Assembly: GCA_022508705.1 (NCBI GenBank)
Contig: JAFLUO010000065.1
Coordinates: forward strand, 1 to 10,529
Direction: 5' to 3'
Source of the DNA: Oscillospiraceae bacterium
GTDB lineage: Bacteria; Bacillota; Clostridia; Oscillospirales; Acutalibacteraceae
DNA: 10,529 nucleotides
Position numbers and translations under genes: made by a program. Shown here piece by piece: positions 1-6,719 of this stretch; position 1 is the first letter of the stretch; each line of letters opens with the position of its first letter. A model generated the notes under the pieces. That model was not told the origin of the DNA and searched no databases. It saw only the letters and a list, made by a program, of their open reading frames with translations.

Positions 1-543
1 CTTGTAATGCTTACCGCAGTTTATATGAGTACAAACACGAACGCTACTATTGACGTGTCCCGAATGAGCGCATCGGTTATTACGGGTATCGGCTTTATCG
101 GTGCAGGTACAATTCTGCGTGAGGGCTTTTCCGTTAAAGGACTTACAACGGCGGCGTCCCTTTGGGCGGTGGCGTGTATAGGCACGGCTGTCGGCGGCGG
201 ATACATAACGGGCGCAATAGTCGCAACAATAGTTACATATCTGACATTGAATTCTCTTAAACGCTTTGTTATCAAAGGATCTGTGGGTAAAACTGTTTTT
301 GTTGAGGTTGAGAGTATTGAAAAAGAACTTTCTGCAATTACATCGCTTATTAAAGATAAATATAATACATCTATTCACTCAACCGAAATCATCAACACCA
401 CAAGTGCGGATAAAAAATATAAGCACAAAAAGAATAATTACGTTATTAAAATTTTGACTTTCCCAAAAAACGATAAGGTGCTTTCAAAAATCGTTTCAGG
501 GCTTAAAGAGCTTGAAGGCGTAGAGGATGTTTATGTTGAATGA
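1..543 (+). CDS. MgtC/SapB-family membrane protein, 5'-truncated
   Basis: Only the C-terminal 180 codons are in the window; the reading frame is open from base 1, so the true start lies upstream. The visible part begins inside the conserved MgtC membrane core: a glycine-rich segment ITGIGFIGAGTIL (about residues 28-40 of the visible chain), the family motif region GLTTAASLWAVACIGTAVG, and then another hydrophobic helix ending in SLKRF. From about residue 95 the chain is soluble and lysine-rich, with a beta-alpha pattern ending GLKELEGVEDVYVE. This fits the ACT-like C-terminal domain of long MgtC/SapB proteins. In pathogens MgtC is tied to magnesium limitation and control of the F-type ATPase; in commensal Clostridia the role is not well defined, so no function beyond the family is claimed. 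Its end overlaps the next gene by 11 to 17 bases, which suggests co-translation. The family call is firm; the role is not. Confidence 0.88.
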   Translation, partial: LVMLTAVYMSTNTNATIDVSRMSASVITGIGFIGAGTILREGFSVKGLTTAASLWAVACIGTAVGGGYITGAIVATIVTYLTLNSLKRFVIKGSVGKTVFVEVESIEKELSAITSLIKDKYNTSIHSTEIINTTSADKKYKHKKNNYVIKILTFPKNDKVLSKIVSGLKELEGVEDVYVE

Positions 544-1282
544 TATTGTGCTTTCAGACGGTGAACATATTGAAGACTTAGGCGAAAATGTTTATCTTTT
601 AGTATCAAAATCGCATACATTCGGAACAGATGCCTTACTCCTTAACGATTTTGCCGGAGTAAAATCAATGGATAAAGCAATAGATTTGGGAACAGGGTGC
701 GGAATAATTCCGTTTTTGTGGCTGAGAGATAAAAAAGCGCAAAGCTTTCGAGGCGCCGTTGAAATACAAAAAAATGCCTGCGAGCAGTTTCACAAATCAA
801 AAAAGCTTAACAACGATGAAACGCTTAATTTATTCGAGGGCGATTTAAAAGATAAAGAGCTTATCACACAGCGTGAATATTTTGATGTTGTGACAATGAA
901 TCCGCCTTATAAAGCGGAGAATACGGGCATAAAAAACGGCGATGAAAGCGCAAAAATCGCACGCCATGAGATTACCTGCAATATTGACGATATAACAGGA
1001 TGTGCCGCAAGAATTTTGCGGTTCGGCGGAAGGCTCTGTATTTGCAACCGCCCCGAAAGAGTGCTTGACTCTTGTTTTTCAATGCGAAATCACGGCATTG
1101 AGCCAAAACGTGTGCGCTTTGTTCAAAAGAACGGCAAAAGCGCTCCGTGGTTAGTTCTCATTGACGGCAGAAAGGGCGGAGCAAAAGGTGTTCGGATTGA
1201 AAAACCTCTTTTAATGCAAACAGGTGACGGAAAACCGTCAGAGGAAATTTTAAATATAACCGAAAAATACCGAAAGGTTTGA
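527..1282 (+). CDS. trmN6: tRNA1(Val) adenine-37 N6-methyltransferase family protein (TrmN6/YfiC/YabB type)
   Basis: This is a class I SAM-dependent methyltransferase of about 250 residues. Motif I is DLGTGCG at residues 53-59, an acidic loop residue is seen in GAVEI near 79, an aspartate lies in FEGD near 106, and the N6-adenine/glutamine-type motif NPPY is at 125-128. The N-terminal HTFGTDALLL stretch is typical of COG4123 proteins, whose E. coli member methylates A37 of tRNA1(Val). Two starts are possible: ATG 527, served by GAAGG at 514-518, and ATG 533, served by AGAGG at 522-526. They differ by two residues only. The gene overlaps the MgtC-family gene and is followed 4 bases later by rsmI. 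In Bacillus subtilis the equivalent yabB and yabC flank the small GIY-YIG gene yazA; that small gene is absent here. The substrate is inferred from the family and the rsmI linkage. Confidence 0.85.
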   Translation: MFMLNDIVLSDGEHIEDLGENVYLLVSKSHTFGTDALLLNDFAGVKSMDKAIDLGTGCGIIPFLWLRDKKAQSFRGAVEIQKNACEQFHKSKKLNNDETLNLFEGDLKDKELITQREYFDVVTMNPPYKAENTGIKNGDESAKIARHEITCNIDDITGCAARILRFGGRLCICNRPERVLDSCFSMRNHGIEPKRVRFVQKNGKSAPWLVLIDGRKGGAKGVRIEKPLLMQTGDGKPSEEILNITEKYRKV

Positions 1283-1286
1283 AGGT

Positions 1287-2108
1287 ATGTCAGGAAAACT
1301 TTATGTTGTGGGTACTCCCATAGGAAATCTCTCGGATATTTCGCCGAGGGGAATAAAAACGCTCTCTGAAGTGGATTTTATTGCGGCGGAGGACACCCGT
1401 GTAACTGCAAAATTACTAAATCATTTTGATATAAAAAAACCGCTTGTGAGTTATTACGAACACAACAAGCGTGAAAAAGGTACGGTCATAACCGACAGAA
1501 TATTGGCAGGGGAAAATTGCGCCATAGTAACAGATGCGGGCATGCCGTGTATTTCGGACCCAGGCGAAGACCTTATCCGTGAATGTCACGAATGTGGAAT
1601 CCCTGTTGAATCAGTACCGGGACCTACTGCATTTGCAACAGCTTTGGCTCTCAGCGGAATGGAAACGGGCAGATTTACATTTGAAGGCTTTTTAAGCGTA
1701 AATAAGCAAAGCCGAAAACAGCACCTTGAAGAACTGAAAAACGAAAAAAGGACAATGATTTTCTACGAAGCACCCCACAAGCTTCGCAATACCCTTAAAG
1801 ATTTCTATTCATATTTCGGCAACCGTGAAATTGCTATTGTAAAAGAACTTACAAAAATTCACGAAACTGTTTTGCGGACAAACCTAAAAACGGCTAATGA
1901 ATACTTTGAAACAGAAAACCCAAAAGGCGAGTATGTTTTAATTCTCGGTGGATGTAAGGAAACAGAAAAACAGCCTGCAACTTTTGAACAGGCTGTTGAA
2001 ATGGCACGGGAGCTTGTGGAAAAGGGTGTAAGCGTTAACGAGGCGGCTAAAACCGTGGCGGCAGAAACGGGCTTTAAGAAGAGCGTGATTTATAAATCAC
2101 TTCTCTGA
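1287..2108 (+). CDS. rsmI: 16S rRNA (cytidine1402-2'-O)-methyltransferase RsmI
   Basis: The product is a 273-residue tetrapyrrole-methylase-fold protein that uses SAM to methylate the 2'-OH of C1402 in the ribosomal decoding centre. Family motifs run in order: VGTPIGNL at 8-15, AEDTR at 34-38, VTDAGMPCISDPG at 81-93, VPGPTAF at 110-116, FYEAPHKL at 159-166 and GEYVLILGG at 214-222. The C-terminal 45 residues (FEQAVEMARELVEKGVSVNEAAKTVAAETG) match the small helical tail found in RsmI, and full length is normal. The start ATG has AAAGG at 1273-1277, nine bases upstream and inside the end of trmN6, so the two genes are probably coupled. The last 12 bases overlap, tail to tail, the end of the minus-strand XRE gene, and a 16-bp perfect palindrome lies across the overlap edge. 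Confidence 0.96.
   Translation: MSGKLYVVGTPIGNLSDISPRGIKTLSEVDFIAAEDTRVTAKLLNHFDIKKPLVSYYEHNKREKGTVITDRILAGENCAIVTDAGMPCISDPGEDLIRECHECGIPVESVPGPTAFATALALSGMETGRFTFEGFLSVNKQSRKQHLEELKNEKRTMIFYEAPHKLRNTLKDFYSYFGNREIAIVKELTKIHETVLRTNLKTANEYFETENPKGEYVLILGGCKETEKQPATFEQAVEMARELVEKGVSVNEAAKTVAAETGFKKSVIYKSLL
2085..2100. repeat. 16-bp perfect palindrome at the convergent rsmI/XRE gene ends
   Basis: The sequence GTGATTTATAAATCAC is a perfect palindrome, and a further AGAG/CTCT pairing lies just outside after a small internal mismatch. It covers the last sense codons of rsmI and includes the stop codon of the XRE gene. As RNA it could fold to a 6-bp AT-rich stem with a TATA loop from either strand. 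Neither side has a run of T, so it is a poor intrinsic terminator. It could be a weak bidirectional end, a protein site, or chance. Confidence 0.45.
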
Positions 2109-2711
2109 CTTCTTAAAAGCACGGTCATATTGGCGTTTAATTATTTGTACCGCTTCTTTTGAAACGGTGTCAACGCAAACGGGCAGTCGATCATTTCTTT
2201 TGGGCTTTTGCGGCTCTTTAACGGTAATTGTTGAGAGAATTGAGTCAATAGTACCTGAGGATAAAAACGAGCCCATTTCAAGAGTGGCGTATTCGTTTGC
2301 AGGCATAATTCCAAGGGACACCGCACGAAGATAAAGTGTATAAACGGTAAGAATATAAATTGCGCGGCATTTGTCACCGTGGGCGTTACCTACATTTCCC
2401 ATTCGCTCGTAAAGAGAGGCGGCGGCTCGCATAACGGTATTTATTTTCATTTCCGAATCCTGCGGAATGTCAGTCAGGTCAAAGCCTGAATCGGGTGAAA
2501 TTCGGGTTTCGGAGAGACCGAGCAAATAATCCGAGCTTACGTCATAGAAAACAGATGCCTTGCAAAGAAAGTCAAGTCCGCATTCACGAATTCCTTTTTC
2601 GTAATGGGACAAAAGCGCCTGAGAAACGCCCAGCGCCTCAGCGGCTTCCTTTTGGCTTAAATCTTTTTCCTTGCGAAGCCTTATAAGTCTTTCTGAAATT
2701 GACGTACTCAT
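2097..2711 (-). CDS. XRE-family (Cro/CI-type) helix-turn-helix transcriptional regulator
   Basis: A 204-residue protein with an N-terminal HTH_3 domain at about residues 6-66. It carries the classic pattern: RLIRLRKEKDLSQKEAAEALG, recognition helix SQALLSHYEKG, and then DFLCKASVFYDVSSDYLLGL. The C-terminal 135 residues hold no domain I recognise; they look mostly helical (INTVMRAAASLYERM and AIYILTVYTLYLRA), with a basic, lysine-rich end. That part could serve dimerisation or signal sensing, but no ligand can be named. The gene faces away from the phosphatase/uxu cluster and shares a 108-base control region with it, so it may regulate itself, the cluster, or both. The best ribosome-site match on its strand is GGAG 13 bases before ATG, which is a long spacing and suggests weak initiation. 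No other in-frame start keeps the whole HTH domain. Confidence 0.9.
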   Translation of the reverse strand: MSTSISERLIRLRKEKDLSQKEAAEALGVSQALLSHYEKGIRECGLDFLCKASVFYDVSSDYLLGLSETRISPDSGFDLTDIPQDSEMKINTVMRAAASLYERMGNVGNAHGDKCRAIYILTVYTLYLRAVSLGIMPANEYATLEMGSFLSSGTIDSILSTITVKEPQKPKRNDRLPVCVDTVSKEAVQIIKRQYDRAFKKSEK

Positions 2712-2756
2712 TTATTTAATCACACTCCAAATTCAAAATATACAAATAGTATTAAA

Positions 2757-2785
2757 ATTATAAATTACAATTTACAAATTGTATA
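2757..2785 (-). promoter_or_regulatory. sigma-A-type promoter for the XRE regulator
   Basis: Read on the minus strand, there is a -35 TATACA (2785-2780; four of six consensus bases), a 17-base spacer and a perfect -10 TATAAT (2762-2757). Transcription would begin near 2750, giving a leader of about 38 bases to the ATG at 2711. The inverted repeat at 2766-2783 fills most of the spacer. Confidence 0.55.
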
Positions 2786-2787
2786 TA
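2758..2787 (+). promoter_or_regulatory. possible weak promoter for the phosphatase/uxu cluster
   Basis: On the + strand a -10-like TATATA (2782-2787, or TATAAG at 2784-2789) stands 18 bases after a poor -35-like TTATAA (2758-2763). The match is weak and the DNA is very AT-rich, so this is only the best candidate in the 108-base gap. A weak -35 would be consistent with need for an activator. The inverted repeat overlaps the proposed -10. Confidence 0.25.
2766..2783. promoter_or_regulatory. candidate operator: 18-bp inverted repeat between divergent genes
   Basis: TACAATTT and AAATTGTA form perfect 8-bp arms around a 2-base AC centre. This is the size and symmetry expected for a dimeric XRE/CI-type repressor. 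A related half-site, TACAAAT, occurs about 25 bases away at 2741-2747. The repeat lies inside the spacer of the minus-strand promoter (overlapping the end of its -35) and touches the possible -10 of the + strand promoter, so a bound protein could block both. The symmetry is directly seen; the identity of the binding protein is inferred from its position. The region is AT-rich, which lowers the weight of any AT palindrome. Confidence 0.5.
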
Positions 2788-2819
2788 AGCTTAATCAACA
2801 AAATCACGGGAGCAATTTT

Positions 2820-3545
2820 ATGCAGACATACCAAATCCATTTTATAAGACATGCCCTCACAAAAGGTAATTTAGAGGGAAGATATATAGGGCATACGGAC
2901 GAGCCCATTTGCGAAGAGGGCATGAAACAGCTTGAAGCTACGATAAACGATTTCGGCCCGTACCCCGAGGTGGATGCAGTTTTTTCAAGTCCCCTTAAAA
3001 GATGCGTAGAGACGGCTAAAAAGATTTACCCTGAAAAAGAGCCGATTATTATGAACGATTTAATCGAATACGATTTCGGCGAATTCGAAAATAAAACGGC
3101 AGAGGAGCTTCAAAAGGATGAGGATTTTGCCGAGTGGCTTGCAGGAACAAATCCTAACAAGGCGGCTCCTTTCGGCGATAGTCAGGTGCGTTTTAATTAC
3201 AGAGTTTGCAGTTGCTTTGAAAAAATAGTTGACAGTATTTTGCAGTCAGGCGCAAAAAATGTTGCAATTATTACCCACGGCGGTGTTATAATGTCAATAA
3301 TGCAGGCTTACGCACTGCCCGAAGCGCCAATGCACGAATGGCTCACTCCCAATTGTTGCGGGTACACGGTGCGGATTGACCCGTCGATTTGGATGCGCGG
3401 TATGAAGGTAGAGGCAATTTCCGAGTGCCCCGCCCCTGAAAAAGAATTTAAGCACGAGCTGTGGGATGTTTACGACCCCGATAATGATGAATATGATGTT
3501 GCTTACTGGGAAAACGATGACAATTTTCCCGATGAAGCAAATTAA
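2820..3545 (+). CDS. histidine phosphatase (phosphoglycerate-mutase-like) family protein
   Basis: A 241-residue member of the branch-1 histidine phosphatase superfamily, which forms a phosphohistidine during phosphoester transfer. The catalytic motif is RHA at residues 10-12 (His11 is the nucleophile; the usual third residue is G). The other active-site residues are also visible: N17 in KGNLEGRYIG, R61 in SSPLKRCVETA, E83 in LIEYDFGEFE and the second histidine H153 in ITHGGVIM. The family includes alpha-ribazole phosphatase, sugar-phosphate phosphatases and mutases, and the sequence does not settle the substrate. The last 35 residues form an unusually acidic tail (DVYDPDNDEYDVAYWENDDNFPDE). 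GGGAG at 2808-2812 sits 7 bases before the ATG. The gene is first in the + strand cluster, 36 bases before uxuA with no terminator between, so it may be co-transcribed with the sugar-acid genes. Confidence 0.85.
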   Translation: MQTYQIHFIRHALTKGNLEGRYIGHTDEPICEEGMKQLEATINDFGPYPEVDAVFSSPLKRCVETAKKIYPEKEPIIMNDLIEYDFGEFENKTAEELQKDEDFAEWLAGTNPNKAAPFGDSQVRFNYRVCSCFEKIVDSILQSGAKNVAIITHGGVIMSIMQAYALPEAPMHEWLTPNCCGYTVRIDPSIWMRGMKVEAISECPAPEKEFKHELWDVYDPDNDEYDVAYWENDDNFPDEAN

Positions 3546-3564
3546 AATAAAAATTAAGTAGTAT

Positions 3565-3571
3565 AAGGAGG
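3565..3571 (+). promoter_or_regulatory. strong ribosome binding site of uxuA
   Basis: AAGGAGG is a near-perfect anti-16S match 10 bases before the ATG at 3582. It favours this start over the second ATG at 3588, and it suggests that uxuA is translated independently of the phosphatase gene upstream. Confidence 0.7.
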
Positions 3572-3581
3572 AAACATATAT

Positions 3582-4652
3582 ATGCAAATGACATTTCGCT
3601 GGTTCGGCTCCGAGAAAGATACCGTAACCTTAGAGCAAATTAAGCAAATCCCGAATGTTGTAGGAGTAGTTCCCGCACTCCATTTTCTCCCAGCAGGCGA
3701 GGCGTGGAGTGAAGAAGACGTTTTCAAAATGAAAAAAGAAATTGAAGATGCAGGTCTTACAATGGAATGCATAGAAAGCGTTAACGTTCACGAAGACATT
3801 AAAATCGGTCTTCCCACAAGGGAAAAATACATAGAGAATTACAAAACGAGTATTCGCAATCTGGCAAAAGCAGGGGTTAAGGTAATTTGTTACAACTTTA
3901 TGCCCGTTTTTGACTGGACAAGAACAGACCTTGCAATGAATATGGGCGACGGTGCAACATGTCTTTCATATGACGGAGTTCAAATTGAGGGTAAAAGTCC
4001 CGAGGATATGTTCAAAGAGATTGACGACAATTCCAACGGCTATGCAATGCCCGGCTGGGAAACGGAAAGAATGTCCGAAATTAAAGAACTTTTTGAAAAA
4101 TATAAAAACGTAACGGCGGAAGACCTTTGGAATAACCTTAAATATTTCCTTGAAAGCATCATGCCTGTTTGCGAGGAGTGCGACGTCAAAATGGCTATAC
4201 ACCCTGACGATCCGCCATGGGACATTTTCGGACTGCCGAGAATTATAAAGGACAGAGACGGTCTTAAGAAACTTCTTGAAATGGTACCGTCAAAATATAA
4301 CGGACTTACATTCTGCACAGGCTCATTGGGGGCAAGCAGTAATAACGATTTGCCGTCTATGATAAGGGAATTCGGCGACAGAATTTATTTTGCTCATCTT
4401 CGCAATGTAAAAGTAATTGATAATCATTTTAACGAGACTGCTCACGAAAGTAATACGGGCTCGCTGGATATGTATGAAATCGTAAAAGCGCTTCAGGATG
4501 TAGGCTTTGACGGATACATCCGCCCTGACCACGGCAGAATGATTTGGGGAGAGGTTGCAAGACCGGGTTACGGTCTTTACGACAGAGCCTTAGGCGTTGC
4601 GTACATTAACGGCCTTTGGGAAGCAGTTCAAAAGAGCAAGGAGAGAGAGTAA
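3582..4652 (+). CDS. uxuA: D-mannonate dehydratase UxuA
   Basis: The 356-residue TIM-barrel enzyme removes water from D-mannonate to give 2-keto-3-deoxy-D-gluconate (KDG) in the cytoplasm. The N-terminus FRWFGSEKDTVTLEQIKQ and the segment VVPALHFLPAGEAWSEE are typical of the family. Residues matching the divalent-metal site are H207 in the signature MAIHPDDPPW, C245 in LTFCTGSLG, H272 in YFAHLRNVK and D316 in IRPDHGRM. The length is near that of Gram-positive UxuA proteins (about 350-360), shorter than the E. coli enzyme. The stop TAA shares a base with the ATG of the following oxidoreductase, so the two are translationally coupled. The next three genes use or supply its substrate and product, which supports the call strongly. 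Confidence 0.96.
   Translation: MQMTFRWFGSEKDTVTLEQIKQIPNVVGVVPALHFLPAGEAWSEEDVFKMKKEIEDAGLTMECIESVNVHEDIKIGLPTREKYIENYKTSIRNLAKAGVKVICYNFMPVFDWTRTDLAMNMGDGATCLSYDGVQIEGKSPEDMFKEIDDNSNGYAMPGWETERMSEIKELFEKYKNVTAEDLWNNLKYFLESIMPVCEECDVKMAIHPDDPPWDIFGLPRIIKDRDGLKKLLEMVPSKYNGLTFCTGSLGASSNNDLPSMIREFGDRIYFAHLRNVKVIDNHFNETAHESNTGSLDMYEIVKALQDVGFDGYIRPDHGRMIWGEVARPGYGLYDRALGVAYINGLWEAVQKSKERE
4638..4643 (+). promoter_or_regulatory. ribosome binding site deciding the uxuB start
   Basis: AAGGAG lies 8 bases before ATG 4652, inside the last codons of uxuA. The frame is open further upstream to a TTG at 4616, but that codon has no such site and would add 12 residues with no family match. Start 4652 is therefore preferred. 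Confidence 0.75.
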
Positions 4653-5500
4653 TGATACACGAAAATTTGAAAGGCAGAGTAGCCGTTGTTACAGGCGGCG
4701 GCGGAGTTCTTTGTGCAGGCTTTGCGAAAACTCTTGCAAAGCAGGGTGTCAAGGTAGCTGTTCTTGATTTAAATGAGGCGGCGGCAAAAAATGTTGCCGA
4801 TGAAATAAATGCTGACGGCGGAACGGCAATAGCCGTGGGGTGCAACGTACTTGAAACTGAGAGTATGCAAAATGCAAGAGAAATAATCAATAAAGAGCTT
4901 GGCACCTGCGACATTCTTTTAAACGGCGCAGGCGGCAACAATCCTAAAGGCACTACAACAAAGGAAACACTTGAAAAAATCGACCTAATCGAAAAGGACG
5001 AAAGCATTAAAACCTTCTTTGACCTTGACCCTCAGGGAATTTCATTTGTATTTAACCTGAATTTCCTTGGAACGCTTATTCCCACTCAGGTTTTTGCGGC
5101 AGATATGGCAAACAAAGAGAACGCTTGCATTGTAATGATTACTTCAATGAACGCTTACCGTCCCCTTACTAAAATTCCTGCTTATTCAGCGGCAAAAGCG
5201 GCGGTTAAGAATTTTACGGAGTTTATGGCAGTTCATTTTGCCGAGGTTGGAATCCGTGTTAACGCAATAGCGCCCGGATTTTTCTCAACAAATCAAAATA
5301 AGACGCTCCTTTGGAATGAGGACGGAACACCGACGCCGAGAACTGGCAAAATTCTTGCCGCAACTCCAATGAAACGCTTCGGAGAGCCCGAAGAGCTTTC
5401 AGGCGCACTTCTCTTCCTTTGTGACGAAAGCTATTCAGGCTTTATTACGGGCACGAGCATCTGTGTTGACGGCGGATTTTCCGCTTATTCGGGAGTATAA
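4652..5500 (+). CDS. uxuB: D-mannonate oxidoreductase (fructuronate reductase), SDR type
   Basis: A 282-residue short-chain dehydrogenase/reductase. The Rossmann glycine motif is TGGGGVLCAG at 14-23, an acidic residue D39 closes the second strand (VAVLDLN, which favours NAD over NADP), the NGAGG motif is at 91-95, and the catalytic set is S165 in MITSMN, Y178 and K182 in YSAAK. The VLC version of the glycine motif and the ITSMNAYRPLTKIPAYSAAKAA stretch are those of Bacillus YjmF-type mannonate oxidoreductases, which interconvert D-fructuronate and D-mannonate. This is unrelated in fold to E. coli UxuB. The gene overlaps uxuA by one base and precedes kdgK, so the pathway context agrees. A different sugar-acid ketone substrate remains possible, since SDR specificity is hard to read from sequence. 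Confidence 0.85.
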   Translation: MIHENLKGRVAVVTGGGGVLCAGFAKTLAKQGVKVAVLDLNEAAAKNVADEINADGGTAIAVGCNVLETESMQNAREIINKELGTCDILLNGAGGNNPKGTTTKETLEKIDLIEKDESIKTFFDLDPQGISFVFNLNFLGTLIPTQVFAADMANKENACIVMITSMNAYRPLTKIPAYSAAKAAVKNFTEFMAVHFAEVGIRVNAIAPGFFSTNQNKTLLWNEDGTPTPRTGKILAATPMKRFGEPEELSGALLFLCDESYSGFITGTSICVDGGFSAYSGV

Positions 5501-5529
5501 TAAAAATAAATAATTTAGAGGCGATTGAA

Positions 5530-6627
5530 ATGGACTTGAATTTAAGAGATAAAAAAGATTGTTATTTTGATATGATTTCCTTAGGCGAAATTATGCTTCG
5601 TCTTGATCCGGGTGACGGCAGAATTAAAACTGCCCGTTCATTCAGAGCATGGGAAGGCGGCGGTGAATATAATGTTGCCCGTGGGCTTCGCCGTTGCTTC
5701 GGACTTAAAACTGCGGCAGTTACAGCCCTTGCAGATAATGAGGTAGGCCGTCTTGTTGAGGACTTTATGCTCCAGGGCGGAGTTGACACGTCCCTTATTA
5801 AATGGGTAAAATATGACGGCATAGGAAGAAGTGTGCGAAACGGGCTTAACTTTACGGAGCGCGGCTACGGAATAAGAGGCGCCGTGGGCGTCTCGGACAG
5901 AGGCAATACCGCAGTTTCTCAGCTCAAAGCAGGCGACATTGACTGGGAATATATTTTCGGAACTCTCGGCGTTCGCTGGCTTCATACTGGCGGAATTTTT
6001 GCGGCGCTTTCAGAAACCACCTCAGAGGTTGTTATTGAAGCAGTTAAAACTGCTAAAAAATACGGAACGATTGTTTCTTATGACCTTAATTACCGTCCCT
6101 CTCTTTGGAATGACATAGGCGGCAAGGCAAAGGCACAGGAAGTAAATAAAGAAATTGCGAAATATATTGACGTTATGATAGGCAATGAGGAAGATTTTAC
6201 GGCTTGCCTCGGCTTTGAAATTGAGGGTAACGACGAAAATCTGAAATCACTCAATATTGAGGGCTATTACAAAATGCTGGGTGAGGTTTGCAAGGCTTAT
6301 CCAAATTTCAAGGTTATTGCAACGACCCTGCGCACAGTTAAAACCGCAACGGTTAACGACTGGTCTGCAATTTGCTATGCTGACGGAAAAGTTTATAACG
6401 GACTTTCATTGCCCTCTCTTGAAATTTACGACAGAGTAGGCGGCGGAGACAGTTTTGCATCGGGACTTATTTACGGTCTTATGACAACAGGCGATCCGCA
6501 GACTGCCGTAAACTACGGCGTAGCACACGGTGCACTTGCCATGACCACCCCAGGGGACACCTCAATGGCATCTCTTAAAGAGGTTGAAAAGATAGTTTCC
6601 GGTGCAGGAGCAAGAGTGGACAGATAA
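5530..6627 (+). CDS. kdgK: 2-keto-3-deoxygluconate kinase, PfkB/ribokinase family
   Basis: A 365-residue PfkB-type sugar kinase that would phosphorylate KDG with ATP to 2-keto-3-deoxy-6-phosphogluconate (KDPG). The N-terminal strand ISLGEIMLRLDPGDG is typical of KDG kinases. The substrate-side motif WEGGGEYNVARGL lies at 41-53, YDLNYRPSLW at 184-193, and the PfkB signature DRVGGGDSFASGLIYG at 301-316 carries the catalytic base D307 and the anion-hole glycines. AGAGG at 5517-5521 stands 8 bases before the ATG. Length is somewhat above the usual 310-345, with about 14 extra N-terminal residues; ATG 5572 would remove them but lacks a comparable site. The gene lies 29 bases after uxuB and upstream of eda, exactly where a KDG kinase is expected. 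Fructokinase-like activity cannot be fully excluded. Confidence 0.92.
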   Translation: MDLNLRDKKDCYFDMISLGEIMLRLDPGDGRIKTARSFRAWEGGGEYNVARGLRRCFGLKTAAVTALADNEVGRLVEDFMLQGGVDTSLIKWVKYDGIGRSVRNGLNFTERGYGIRGAVGVSDRGNTAVSQLKAGDIDWEYIFGTLGVRWLHTGGIFAALSETTSEVVIEAVKTAKKYGTIVSYDLNYRPSLWNDIGGKAKAQEVNKEIAKYIDVMIGNEEDFTACLGFEIEGNDENLKSLNIEGYYKMLGEVCKAYPNFKVIATTLRTVKTATVNDWSAICYADGKVYNGLSLPSLEIYDRVGGGDSFASGLIYGLMTTGDPQTAVNYGVAHGALAMTTPGDTSMASLKEVEKIVSGAGARVDR

Positions 6628-6649
6628 TAATCTTTCTTAAACATCACTA

Positions 6650-6677
6650 CGGGACGATGTGGGCATCGTCCCCTACG
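6650..6677 (+). repeat. hairpin repeat, copy 1 (GTAGGGG-type), between kdgK and eda
   Basis: Perfect 9-bp arms GGGACGATG (6651-6659) and CATCGTCCC (6664-6672) enclose a TGGG loop, followed by CTACG. The whole 28 bases recur at 7381-7408 as an exact reverse complement. The stem is GC-rich against its AT-rich surroundings. No T-run follows, so it is not a standard terminator; transcription must pass to reach eda unless eda has its own promoter. Confidence 0.85.
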
Positions 6678-6719
6678 AAATCTAATCTCTAACATCTAAA
6701 ACGAAAGGAAAATAAACTT

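Noticed and set aside
3546..3581. Possible separate uxuA promoter (TATAAG near 3562-3567)
   Set aside because: The -10-like match runs into the AAGGAGG ribosome site, so a start there would remove or crowd that site; no good -35 is present.
4606..5007. Minus-strand 133-codon frame opposite uxuB
   Set aside because: Low-complexity serine/proline/phenylalanine-rich product antisense to a well-conserved SDR gene; a shadow of codon bias.
6513..6695. Minus-strand open frame of 60 codons across the kdgK end and hairpin copy 1, containing the peptide RGRCPHRP
   Set aside because: The peptide is only the translation of the repeat. The same phrase appears from copy 2 in another frame (7225-7488). 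Most of the frame is a shadow of kdgK and has no convincing ribosome site.
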